From Syntrophales bacterium (GTDB lineage: Bacteria; Desulfobacterota; Syntrophia; Syntrophales; UBA2210): 7,925 bases of DNA. How positions within the stretch are numbered: the first letter of the stretch is position 1; every line of letters begins with the position of its first letter. This document shows, in pieces, positions 1-5,994 of this stretch. The stretch is taken from the NCBI GenBank assembly GCA_028715865.1, contig JAQUQY010000062.1, positions 1 to 7,925 of the forward strand, given 5' to 3'. The notes beneath the pieces are model-generated. The model worked only from the letters and a program-made list of their open reading frames with translations. It made no database searches and had not been told where the DNA came from. The translations under genes and the position numbers were made by a program.

Positions 1-871
1 CTTCCCGGTCCAGCCGTCCCGTTGCGGCGATTTCTTCATATCTGCGGCGGGGAAGTCCCACTTCCTCGGGACTGAGCACGTAAGTCGCTTCCCGGCCGTC
101 AGGAAAAGATTCATGAATAAAGGTTTCACCGATATTGGATATTTCGTCCATGCCTCGGATCCCGTCGGCGGCAGTGCCGTAGGCCACCATAGTTCTGCGG
201 CACCCTATTTCCCGCAACACCTGGGCCGCTTTACCAACCATGGCTTTTGAATAAACCCCCCGCAGGGCGTGAGTCGGGCGGCATGGACTGGCCAGTGAAG
301 CGGCGATGTTCAAGGTCGAACCAAAACGGATCCGGCTCAGTATGCGCGAAAGCGAGCGCGGATGAACCTTGGGGCTCATACCATTGAATATTCCGATTCC
401 GCATTCCCCGATACTTTTCTCTACAGTCTGGACATCACAGTCCACATCTATTCCCACAGCCTCCAGTATATCCACCGTCCCGCACGATGATGTCAGGGCG
501 CGCGAGCCATGCCGAGCCACTCTCAATCCAGCCGCCGCCGCGATAATCGCGGCGGCTGAACTGACGTTGAAAGTCTTCAGGCTATCCATACCCGTCCCTG
601 AGTTTTCCATAAGAGGCGGCTCGAACTGGGTTTCAATGGCCACGGTATCCAGCTCAACTATGGCTGCCCAGGCTCCGGCTATTTCGGCCGCAGTTTCACC
701 TTTTGAAGCCAGGGCCGCCAAAAAGGCTCCCTGATGCAGTTCCGGCTGCTCGTTCAGCAGGATCTTCCGGAAGGCGCCATAACTCTCTTCCCTTGTAAGG
801 TCTTCGCCCATGATAAGCCTCTGTAGAATCAAGCCGAAAGCCTTCATGGACTGGTCGTTCCATAGGGACAT
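1..871 (-). CDS. Divergent anthranilate phosphoribosyltransferase (TrpD)-like protein, 3' end cut by window edge
   Basis: This is a TrpD-family glycosyltransferase, a class that normally transfers phosphoribose from PRPP to anthranilate in the cytoplasm. The 290 residues visible are most of a usual ~340. Family landmarks are in order: a GTGMD loop (92-96; usually GTGGD), NVSSAAA (102-108; usually N-S-T), ARHGSR (119-124; usually KHGNR), a conserved His-Pro (170-171), and the Mg/PRPP acidic pair in MDEIS (241-245). The segment that in TrpD reads roughly LGxRTxFNxxGPLxNP is instead FGSTLNIAASLASP, two residues shorter and without the Gly-Pro. The acceptor may therefore not be anthranilate. The ATG at 871 is preceded by AAAGG about 10 nt upstream. 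The gene begins 26 nt after the dehydrogenase stop and shares its cobalamin-riboswitch leader. No other trp biosynthesis gene is in the window. The family call is firm; the substrate is unknown. Confidence 0.85.
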   Translation of the reverse strand, partial: MSLWNDQSMKAFGLILQRLIMGEDLTREESYGAFRKILLNEQPELHQGAFLAALASKGETAAEIAGAWAAIVELDTVAIETQFEPPLMENSGTGMDSLKTFNVSSAAAIIAAAAGLRVARHGSRALTSSCGTVDILEAVGIDVDCDVQTVEKSIGECGIGIFNGMSPKVHPRSLSRILSRIRFGSTLNIAASLASPCRPTHALRGVYSKAMVGKAAQVLREIGCRRTMVAYGTAADGIRGMDEISNIGETFIHESFPDGREATYVLSPEEVGLPRRRYEEIAATGRLDRE

Positions 872-897
872 CTCAAGTTGCCTTTCTTGATTGACTG

Positions 898-1887
898 CTA
901 ATACGTATCCTCGTTCCATGGGTCGAGCAGTATTTTCATGCCGGTCCTCTCAATTACCAGGTCAAGGGCCTTGTCCAGTTGCCACAGGCTCATGCGGTGG
1001 CTGATCATGTCCATCACGGGCACACTTCCTTCGGCTATTAAGTGAAGGGCTTCCAGGCCGTGACGGTAGCTGCAGCCATAGGCGCCCACAAGGGTTTGCT
1101 CATAATAATGGAGCTGGTTGAAATCAACCATTCGATGGTTTTCCGGAGCCGCAATACCTGAGAAGATTACCAGGCGGCCGCGAGGAGCGAGACACTTCAA
1201 GGCCTCTTCATAGGCTAAATGGTCTCCTACAGCTACCACACATACATCGAAGGGCTCCAGGGGGCCGGAGGACAGGCCGCCTATCAGCCTTCTTCGTCTT
1301 GAATCAGGATCTATATTAACGGCCTGGGCTCCAAGATTTTTTGCGGCCCGGGCCAGAAGGGTTCCGGCAGGTCCTGCGCCCCAGATTGCTATTCTTTCAC
1401 CCTCTTCCAACCGGGCAAGCTCAAGGGCATTCAAACAGCATGACAGGGGCTCCGCAAAGACCGCTTTTTCGGCTGTCAGATCGTCCGGAACTCTTATCAG
1501 GCTCCGCAGGGGCGCTTTTACGTACTGGGCAAAACCCCCATCACGATGAAACCCCATGATGCGCATGGCGCGGCATAGGTTATGCGCATCCCTGCGGCAA
1601 CTGGGGCAGTTTCCGCACCAGGTGCCGGGATATACATACACCCTGTCGCCTTCGCGGATATCCCCGCCCGGTCCCCCAAGCCTTTTCACTACACCCACCA
1701 CCTCTTCGCCGGGAACACGCGGAAGGGTTAAGTCTCTGTGCCCTTGACGAACCAGCTTTAAATCGGTACGACAAAGGCCCGTTATGTCTACACGAATCAG
1801 AGCCTCACCATGTTCTGGTTCGGGTACGGGGATGCTGGCGATTTCAAAATTCCCCACCTCTCGAACCATAATGCATTGCATGTTCAT
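898..1887 (-). CDS. Zinc-type medium-chain dehydrogenase/reductase (alcohol dehydrogenase family), substrate unknown
   Basis: This is a cytoplasmic MDR-family NAD(P)-dependent oxidoreductase. From the ATG at 1887 it has 329 residues. The GroES-like domain carries a catalytic-zinc Cys (GLCRTD, C39), a structural-zinc lobe with the classic C-x2-C-x2-C-x7-C spacing (C91, C94, C97, C105), and AEPLSC (E146). The Rossmann motif GAGPAG is at 170-175, and the acidic NIDPD that follows favours NAD. Two oddities are visible. The usual catalytic His of the PGHE motif is Glu (PGEEVVG, E61). The nucleotide-binding domain is short, passing quickly from NIDPDSRRRR to FDVCVVAVG. A GTG at 1899 in the same frame would add four residues but lies only about 3 nt after the GGAAAGG ribosome-binding-like sequence, so I prefer ATG 1887; ATG 1881 is also possible. 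It is the first gene behind the riboswitch-terminator and is probably cotranscribed with the TrpD-like gene. Confidence 0.87.
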   Translation of the reverse strand: MNMQCIMVREVGNFEIASIPVPEPEHGEALIRVDITGLCRTDLKLVRQGHRDLTLPRVPGEEVVGVVKRLGGPGGDIREGDRVYVYPGTWCGNCPSCRRDAHNLCRAMRIMGFHRDGGFAQYVKAPLRSLIRVPDDLTAEKAVFAEPLSCCLNALELARLEEGERIAIWGAGPAGTLLARAAKNLGAQAVNIDPDSRRRRLIGGLSSGPLEPFDVCVVAVGDHLAYEEALKCLAPRGRLVIFSGIAAPENHRMVDFNQLHYYEQTLVGAYGCSYRHGLEALHLIAEGSVPVMDMISHRMSLWQLDKALDLVIERTGMKILLDPWNEDTY

Positions 1888-1910
1888 ATTACGTAACACC
1901 GCCTTTCCGT

Positions 1911-1961
1911 ATAAAATTAAAAAAGGGTTCCAACAGTCACCAGTGACTGTTGGAACCCTTT
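1911..1961 (-). terminator. Intrinsic terminator, expression platform of the cobalamin riboswitch
   Basis: There is a perfect 19-bp inverted repeat, with arms at 1943-1961 and 1922-1940 separated by 2 nt; in RNA the innermost pairs would open to form the loop. On the minus strand it is followed at once by a U-rich tract (six U, two A, four U). It lies between the riboswitch aptamer and the dehydrogenase start, so it should stop transcription before the gene when the aptamer is occupied. I could not identify the competing antiterminator strand with certainty. Confidence 0.9.
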
Positions 1962-1982
1962 ACCATCAGATCCCGTTGCATC

Positions 1983-2167
1983 AATTCGCCCGTGTCGTCT
2001 TCTGGCTTTCCCCCAAAACCCCCCGGCGGTCTTCCCACACCGATTCTTCGGTGCAGTGACCATGTCTTTCTGCCGTTCAGGGCCGCAATGCCGTTTCCGA
2101 ATTGCTTGGAGGTTACAGCGGCGGGACCGCTACGGATTCACACCGTATTCCGTTACGCGGGCTAACT
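1983..2167 (-). ncRNA. Cobalamin (B12) riboswitch aptamer
   Basis: Read on the minus strand, the conserved core elements of the adenosylcobalamin/cobalamin aptamer occur in the right order. They are GGTGTGAATCC (2144-2134), CCCGCCGCTGTAA (2125-2113, the B12-box type motif), CACTG (2058-2054), a hairpin CACCG...CGGTG (2053-2038), GGGAAG (2036-2031) and AGCCAGAAGAC (2007-1997). A closing P1-like helix can form between AGUUAGCCCG (2167-2158) and CGGGCGAAUU (1992-1983), with one mismatch and one G-U pair. The aptamer sits about 20 nt before a strong terminator, which fits OFF-type transcriptional control of the dehydrogenase and TrpD-like genes. The P1 ends are approximate. Confidence 0.93.
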
Positions 2168-2187
2168 CGGCATTTTCGATGTCACGA

Positions 2188-2216
2188 TTGATATATTTTT
2201 ACAAAAGTCCTGTCAA
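2188..2216 (-). promoter_or_regulatory. Sigma70-like promoter of the riboswitch leader
   Basis: A perfect -35 box TTGACA (2216-2211) is followed by a 17-nt spacer and TATCAA (2193-2188, 4 of 6 matches). Transcription would start near 2181, just before the aptamer, giving a leader of about 295 nt before the dehydrogenase start. The -35 lies about 40 bp beyond the stop of the upstream regulator gene. It overlaps a short CTGT-TG-ACAG symmetry that may be chance. Confidence 0.65.
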
Positions 2217-2255
2217 CAGAATTTTCTTGAAATCGTGGCGATAATTATAAAATCC

Positions 2256-2936
2256 CTATTTTATTCGTCGTTTTAGCCTCTGCATATTGTGAATGATGAA
2301 TGATCGGCCTTCAATGGTTAACAGGCCTTTTTCCCGGAGCATGCGAAGTTCCTTGTTAACACTTTCCCGGGATGAGCCTACCATCTTTGCCAAGTCAGCC
2401 TGGGTAATGGCAAGCTCAAAGGATGCCTGGTTATTCTCTTCTTTCCCATGGTCCTCGGCAAGTTGCACCAGCTTTTTCGCCAGACGTCCAGAGACGTTCA
2501 GAAAACAGGTATCCTGCAGCAGATCGTCCGTTTTTCTCAGCCTCAGCGACAGAGACCGGAGAATAGCCTGTATCGCCGCAGGGTTGTTCTGAAGAAAGGC
2601 AACAAAATCGCTCCTGCTAAGCACGAATAGTTCCGAATCTTCAAGTGCGACAGCGTCGGCTGACCTGGGCATTCCATCCAGCAGCGCCATTTCTCCGAAA
2701 AAATCTCCATCGGAAAAAACGGCCAGAACGATTTCCTCTTTCAGGGGAGAAGGAAGCTGAACTTTAATTTTCCCTCTTATTATGACGAAAAGCTTGGTTC
2801 CCTCGCTTCCCTTGTGGAACAGGACCTCTCCCTTCTGAAGGGTTTGCCGCCGAATAGATTGGCTGAGGCGCTCTTTATCTTCCGTTGAAAGGGCCTGGAA
2901 AAGAGGAATATCGGATAACAGTGTTCCTGGTTTCAT
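2256..2936 (-). CDS. Crp/Fnr-family transcriptional regulator
   Basis: This 226-residue cytoplasmic DNA-binding protein is of usual length for the family. The N-terminal cyclic-nucleotide-binding beta-roll spans roughly 10-125. Its phosphate-binding-cassette-like segment GEMALLDGMPRSA (81-93) keeps the Glu (E82) and the Arg-Ser pair (R91-S92) that contact cyclic nucleotide in CRP, so a cyclic nucleotide or similar ligand is plausible. A long linker helix follows. The C-terminal winged helix-turn-helix covers 150-222, with the recognition helix in MVGSSRESVNKELRML (185-200). No FNR-type N-terminal cysteine cluster is present: the only Cys is C144, so it does not look like an Fe-S sensor. The ATG at 2936 has AAAGGA about 9 nt upstream. 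It is divergent from trpR and lies upstream of the riboswitch promoter on the same strand. Its targets are unknown. Confidence 0.92.
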   Translation of the reverse strand: MKPGTLLSDIPLFQALSTEDKERLSQSIRRQTLQKGEVLFHKGSEGTKLFVIIRGKIKVQLPSPLKEEIVLAVFSDGDFFGEMALLDGMPRSADAVALEDSELFVLSRSDFVAFLQNNPAAIQAILRSLSLRLRKTDDLLQDTCFLNVSGRLAKKLVQLAEDHGKEENNQASFELAITQADLAKMVGSSRESVNKELRMLREKGLLTIEGRSFIIHNMQRLKRRIK

Positions 2937-2983
2937 GGCATGATTCCTTTCATGGGAATACTTGAATTGAATTATGCTTTATT

Positions 2984-3012
2984 CCTATAGCCAGTATTGC
3001 CTTGGGGGTCAA
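2984..3012 (-). promoter_or_regulatory. Sigma70-like promoter of the Crp/Fnr-family gene
   Basis: TTGACC (3012-3007), a 17-nt spacer and TATAGG (2989-2984) lie on the minus strand about 48 nt upstream of the regulator's ATG. The spacing is ideal and both boxes are reasonable matches. Confidence 0.6.
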
Positions 3013-3103
3013 GGAGATATGCTAAAATTGGTGCATCGTTTCCGCGGTTTTTTCCACGATACCGATGCCCTTGCGAAGGAAAGTTCTTCGTGCTAGTGAA
3101 TAA

Positions 3104-3115
3104 CTTACATGTAAG
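3104..3115. promoter_or_regulatory. 12-bp perfect palindrome, candidate operator upstream of trpR
   Basis: The sequence CTTACATGTAAG is its own reverse complement and lies 55 bp upstream of the trpR start, next to a CTAGT (3093-3097). A weak promoter-like TTGCGA (3071-3076) lies just upstream. The position would suit autoregulation of trpR or control by another dimeric regulator. It does not clearly match the E. coli trp operator, so the assignment is tentative. Confidence 0.3.
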
Positions 3116-3170
3116 CAGTGAAGAATGTAGATGTAGTCATCTTATCACCTTAAAAAGCCGGGTGAAGGCA

Positions 3171-3452
3171 ATGTCTGAACGAGAACTGGTAGAGATTTTC
3201 GCGGGAATAACAGACCAAAATGAGATGGAGCGCCTTTTCCGTGAAATATTTACGGAAAAGGAGCGAAGCGTACTGGCCCTGCGGTGGAAACTGCTCAAGG
3301 ATCTACATGCCGGAAGGACTCAGCGGAGCATTGCCGCCGATCATCGGATCAGCTTATGTAAAATAACAAGAGGATCGAAGCTTCTCAAAGCAAAAGAATC
3401 GGTCATTCGAGGCATTCTCGACGGAATTAACCCTCGTAAACCTGAAGATTGA
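3171..3452 (+). CDS. trpR: TrpR-family (Trp repressor) transcriptional regulator
   Basis: This is a small all-helical DNA-binding protein of 93 residues, close to the usual length of just over 100. The family core is clear: FTEKERSVLALRWKLL (27-42), then the helix-turn-helix TQRSIAADHRISLCKITRGSKLL (50-72). The signature KITRGS (64-69) corresponds to ITRGS of E. coli TrpR. Residues matching the tryptophan-contacting Thr (T28), first Arg (R38) and second Arg (R67) are kept, while the position matching Ser88 is Leu (L71). Corepressor binding may therefore differ from tryptophan. I chose the ATG at 3171, preceded by GGGTGA 5 nt away, because homology starts after it. The frame stays open upstream to 2997 but that extension looks unrelated. 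The gene is divergent from the Crp-type gene and lies about 1.3 kb from the riboswitch-led operon carrying a TrpD homologue. Confidence 0.85.
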   Translation: MSERELVEIFAGITDQNEMERLFREIFTEKERSVLALRWKLLKDLHAGRTQRSIAADHRISLCKITRGSKLLKAKESVIRGILDGINPRKPED

Positions 3453-3506
3453 CATATATTATTCTGCTTTGTGTTCGGAAGTGTTTCAGACCATTCGGCA
3501 TGTTCA

Positions 3507-4376
3507 TTACACTTTTTGGCGAAAACCGCTCTCGGAGCTGATGCCGGGTGAGTGGTCAATACTTTGATATTCTTTCCACTGGCCGGAAAGGGGACATTGA
3601 AACCGGAGCGAGCTGGCCTCCAGGCAGAGGCCAGCTCTGTTTTTGTTGCCTCTTCCATAGCGGGGGTCTCCCATGACGGGAAACCCGATCATATTGAAAT
3701 GCCGGCGGATCTGGTGGAGGCGACCGGTTTTGATGGTTACCGCTACCTTTGAAGTGTCTCGCTCTTGATCGTAGCCTAGAACATAAAATTCCGTTACCGC
3801 AGACTTTCCATCCAGGGCAAGGTCTATAGTTGCTTTCATTCGGGTTTTGGCAAGGTTTCCCCTAACCTCGGCCCGGTATTCCCGGTGAATAGCACCCTTT
3901 CGGATGAGGCTGGAAAGCTCCGCCGCCGATTTTTTGCCATGGGCGATGAGGACAAGACCCGCGACCTCGCGATCAAGCCGGTGAACAGGGAAGACCGGTC
4001 GGCTGGGTTGGAAAAATAGCTCCACCTGGCGCAGAAGCGAGCAGTGGTCGCCATAGCGGGTTCCTTGTGTCAGAAGCCCCGGCGGCTTGTACCATACGCT
4101 GAAGCGTTTTTCGTCAGCCACAAGGCCGGCTTTCGGCGGAACTACTCCCAGAATGGCTTTGTCGTAATTGAACTCCAGGCAGTCTCCCGGGTTAAGCATT
4201 GTTCTAACATCACGCAACCGCTCATTTTTTCTGCCTGATCTCCTTAACCAGAGGGCGCCCTTGTAAAGAGCGTCTTTTACACAATCATGGGAAATACCTG
4301 ACGCAGAGGAAAGAACATCTACGACGCATCCTGTTTCACCGGGGTCAATTGTCTTTCTGAGAGTAAATTTATTCAT
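3507..4376 (-). CDS. RluA-family RNA pseudouridine synthase
   Basis: This 289-residue protein isomerises uridine to pseudouridine in rRNA or tRNA, in the cytoplasm. An S4-like N-terminal RNA-binding segment (about 15-75) has an NPGD turn (62-65). It is followed by the catalytic domain with YKPPGLLTQG (96-105) and the family motif HRLDREVAGLVL (132-143), whose D135 is the catalytic Asp. Near the C-terminus, GRLHQIRRHFNMIGFPVMG is the usual RluA motif. Whether it corresponds to RluC, RluD, TruC or another member cannot be told from this alone. The ATG at 4376 has only a weak ribosome-binding site (AGGATT, about 12 nt upstream). It converges on trpR with 54 bp between the stops and no obvious terminator there. 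It is probably transcribed separately from the GNAT operon, since 131 bp lie between them. Confidence 0.93.
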   Translation of the reverse strand: MNKFTLRKTIDPGETGCVVDVLSSASGISHDCVKDALYKGALWLRRSGRKNERLRDVRTMLNPGDCLEFNYDKAILGVVPPKAGLVADEKRFSVWYKPPGLLTQGTRYGDHCSLLRQVELFFQPSRPVFPVHRLDREVAGLVLIAHGKKSAAELSSLIRKGAIHREYRAEVRGNLAKTRMKATIDLALDGKSAVTEFYVLGYDQERDTSKVAVTIKTGRLHQIRRHFNMIGFPVMGDPRYGRGNKNRAGLCLEASSLRFQCPLSGQWKEYQSIDHSPGISSESGFRQKV

Positions 4377-4475
4377 GGTTTTGGGAGAATCCTATCACGC
4401 AACCATTGTCCCTTATCATTGTTTTCATACAATAATTAAGAATCCTTTTCCAGGCATGCTTAAAACGTTTATTTA

Positions 4476-4501
4476 GCTGGTTCGAAATTGAACTTGCCAG
4501 C
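4476..4501 (-). terminator. Weak hairpin after the KamA/ATP-grasp/GNAT operon
   Basis: Just after the acetyltransferase stop, GCTGG (4501-4497) and GTTC (4493-4490) can pair with GAAC (4483-4480) and CAGC (4479-4476), leaving an asymmetric bulge. No strong U-run follows on the minus strand, only TAAATAAACGTTTT. It may contribute to operon termination, but this is tentative. The rest of 4377-4507 is AT-rich and should hold the start region of the pseudouridine synthase gene; I see no convincing promoter there. Confidence 0.25.
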
Positions 4502-4507
4502 CAGTTA

Positions 4508-4993
4508 TTATCGGGGCTTGATATTGATATCCTTGGCGTAGACCAGCTTGTGGTCACCGGGGCGATAAAAATCCTCAAGAACAGCCTTGAGGGAATAACC
4601 GCACTTTCCATAAAGTGCTTTTGCCGGCTCATAGGGAGGAGTTGAGGATGTTTCAATAAAAATCTTTCTTCCGCCACGGCCGGCCAGGACCGATTCCATT
4701 CGGGCCATCATTTTCGCTCCAAGGCCCTGCCCAGCTTTTTCTGGATCAACGGCGATCCAGTAAAGGTCGAAAGAGGAATCGGTCATGGGAACAGGGCCGA
4801 AGCAGATATAACCGTGAATATTGGAGTTGTCGCCTACCAGGCACCATGCTTCGTATCCGCTCGCGGGTCCATCCACCAGTACCCTGTCAACAAGCTCCAT
4901 GGCCACCTGTATTTCTTCATGCCTGAAGACTCCCGTTGACTTGAGCAACATAAGAACAGGCTCTCTGTCGTCTTCGGTTATTGGTCTTATCAT
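4508..4993 (-). CDS. GNAT-family N-acetyltransferase, last gene of the KamA/ATP-grasp operon
   Basis: This 161-residue single-domain GNAT enzyme is expected to move an acetyl group from acetyl-CoA to an amine in the cytoplasm. The motif A strand and pyrophosphate loop, LYWIAVDPEKAGQGLGAKMM, is at 77-96; the first position of the usual Q/R-x-x-G-x-G is Ala. The C-terminal motif B-like part has AKALYGKCGY, then DFYRPGDHKLVYAKDI. Its ATG overlaps the stop of the second ATP-grasp gene as ATGA, so translation is probably coupled; no good ribosome-binding site of its own is visible. From the context I infer that it acetylates an amino group of the ligase product or of beta-lysine. It is much shorter than the archaeal beta-lysine acetyltransferase AblB, so it is not simply AblB. 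The acceptor is unproven. Confidence 0.88.
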   Translation of the reverse strand: MIRPITEDDREPVLMLLKSTGVFRHEEIQVAMELVDRVLVDGPASGYEAWCLVGDNSNIHGYICFGPVPMTDSSFDLYWIAVDPEKAGQGLGAKMMARMESVLAGRGGRKIFIETSSTPPYEPAKALYGKCGYSLKAVLEDFYRPGDHKLVYAKDINIKPR

Positions 4994-5994
4994 GAGGAGC
5001 CATCCCTGATTTGAGCCCAGGAAACAATACAGTCTACCATCTCCGCGTATGAGATGCCCGCTTGCTCGATGGCGGCGGCGAATCCCGCGTCAGGAGCCAG
5101 ACAGGGGTTGGCGTTAACTTCCAGAACATATACGTCTCCTCCGGAAGCCACTCTCATGTCTACCCTTCCGTAGTCCCTGAGATGAAAAAGCCGGAAACAT
5201 TCAAGGGCAGCGGCTTCCAGGCTTCGGAGCAGAGAAGGTGGCAGATGGTCCGGAAAAACCCTGGGGCTGTTGTGATACTCAAAGGAAGAGGCATCCCACT
5301 TTGCACGATATCCCAGGATGGGATATGTAGTTTCAGGGAAGGAGGAAAAATCGATCTCCGCTACGGGAAGGGTTGCCGGTACAGGGTAGCCGAAAAGGGA
5401 AACATTAAACTCCCTTCCGCCGATATATTCTTCCACAATAAGGGAGCCGAAGCGCTTCTGTATGACAGGCAGTTCAGCCATGAGCCGTTCCTTGTCTTCG
5501 AAAACAGATTCCTGGTCAATGCCGATGCTGGCATCTTCGAAGCGGGGTTTCACGATTACAGGTAATGATAAGGTGTCAATATTACAGGTAACTGTGCCGT
5601 CATGGATAATGAAGGCAGGAGTTTTTATGCCCGACGCGGCCATGAGCAGCTTGGCCGTCGCCTTGTCGGTACTCAGCATGAGCCCTTTCGCCGGAGACCC
5701 CGTGAAGTGAATTCCCATAAGCTCGAAAACTGCTGCCGGATGGGCTGCCAGGGAGGCTTCTTCATCCACCGTCTCGCAGAGATTAAAAATTATCTGGATA
5801 TTGTCCTGTACGACCTGCTTAACGAAAGCGCTGAAATCCCTGGTAAAGGGTATTCTCTTCCATGGGTATTCCAGGTTATCCAGAGCTTTTCCAACAGCTT
5901 CCATCTGGTCGAGCACATCCATTGAAGCGGCAAGGCCAAAAGATCCCTTGGCTACGGGGACATTATGAACAAGGGCAACCAGTGGTTTATTCAT
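4990..5994 (-). CDS. D-Ala-D-Ala ligase-like ATP-grasp enzyme 2
   Basis: This 334-residue protein is an ATP-dependent carboxylate-amine ligase that forms an acyl phosphate and then an amide bond. Domain order is N-terminal Rossmann-like (1-115, with FNLCE at 70-74 and MGIHFTGS at 93-100), then ATP-grasp. Landmarks are LPVIVKP with ATP-binding K149, the EDASIGI loop (153-159), VEEYIGGREFNV (187-198), GYRAKWD (228-234), GRVDMR with metal ligand D279, and LEVNANPCL with E292 and N294. These match the Ddl fold closely. The usual Ddl start motif (GGxSxExxVS) is absent, and the gene sits with an aminomutase rather than murein genes, so D-Ala is an unlikely substrate. It overlaps the previous gene by ATGA and the next by ATGA. 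It equals ligase 1 in length and is a clearly diverged paralogue. The substrate is unknown; an amino acid or beta-lysine is inferred. Confidence 0.87.
   Translation of the reverse strand: MNKPLVALVHNVPVAKGSFGLAASMDVLDQMEAVGKALDNLEYPWKRIPFTRDFSAFVKQVVQDNIQIIFNLCETVDEEASLAAHPAAVFELMGIHFTGSPAKGLMLSTDKATAKLLMAASGIKTPAFIIHDGTVTCNIDTLSLPVIVKPRFEDASIGIDQESVFEDKERLMAELPVIQKRFGSLIVEEYIGGREFNVSLFGYPVPATLPVAEIDFSSFPETTYPILGYRAKWDASSFEYHNSPRVFPDHLPPSLLRSLEAAALECFRLFHLRDYGRVDMRVASGGDVYVLEVNANPCLAPDAGFAAAIEQAGISYAEMVDCIVSWAQIRDGSS

Noticed and set aside
534..556. Near-perfect inverted repeat with 11-bp arms and a 1-nt centre
   Set aside because: It lies inside the TrpD-like gene and encodes a symmetric run of Ala and Ile codons (AAAIIAAAA); the symmetry follows from the codon content and a hairpin with such a small loop is not informative.
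369..734. Open frame of 121 codons on the plus strand
   Set aside because: It is antisense to the TrpD-like gene, whose family motifs are clear; the plus-strand product is low in recognisable motifs.
3129..3142. Short inverted repeat AGATG-TAGT-CATCT before trpR
   Set aside because: A 5-bp stem with no U-run or other context is too weak to call a terminator or attenuator.
2997..3170. Upstream in-frame extension of the TrpR protein
   Set aside because: The 58 extra codons show no resemblance to the family, and a plausible ribosome-binding site precedes the internal ATG at 3171.
5062..5565. Plus-strand open frame of 167 codons
   Set aside because: It is fully antisense to ATP-grasp ligase 2, which carries a complete set of catalytic motifs; the overlap is a coding shadow.
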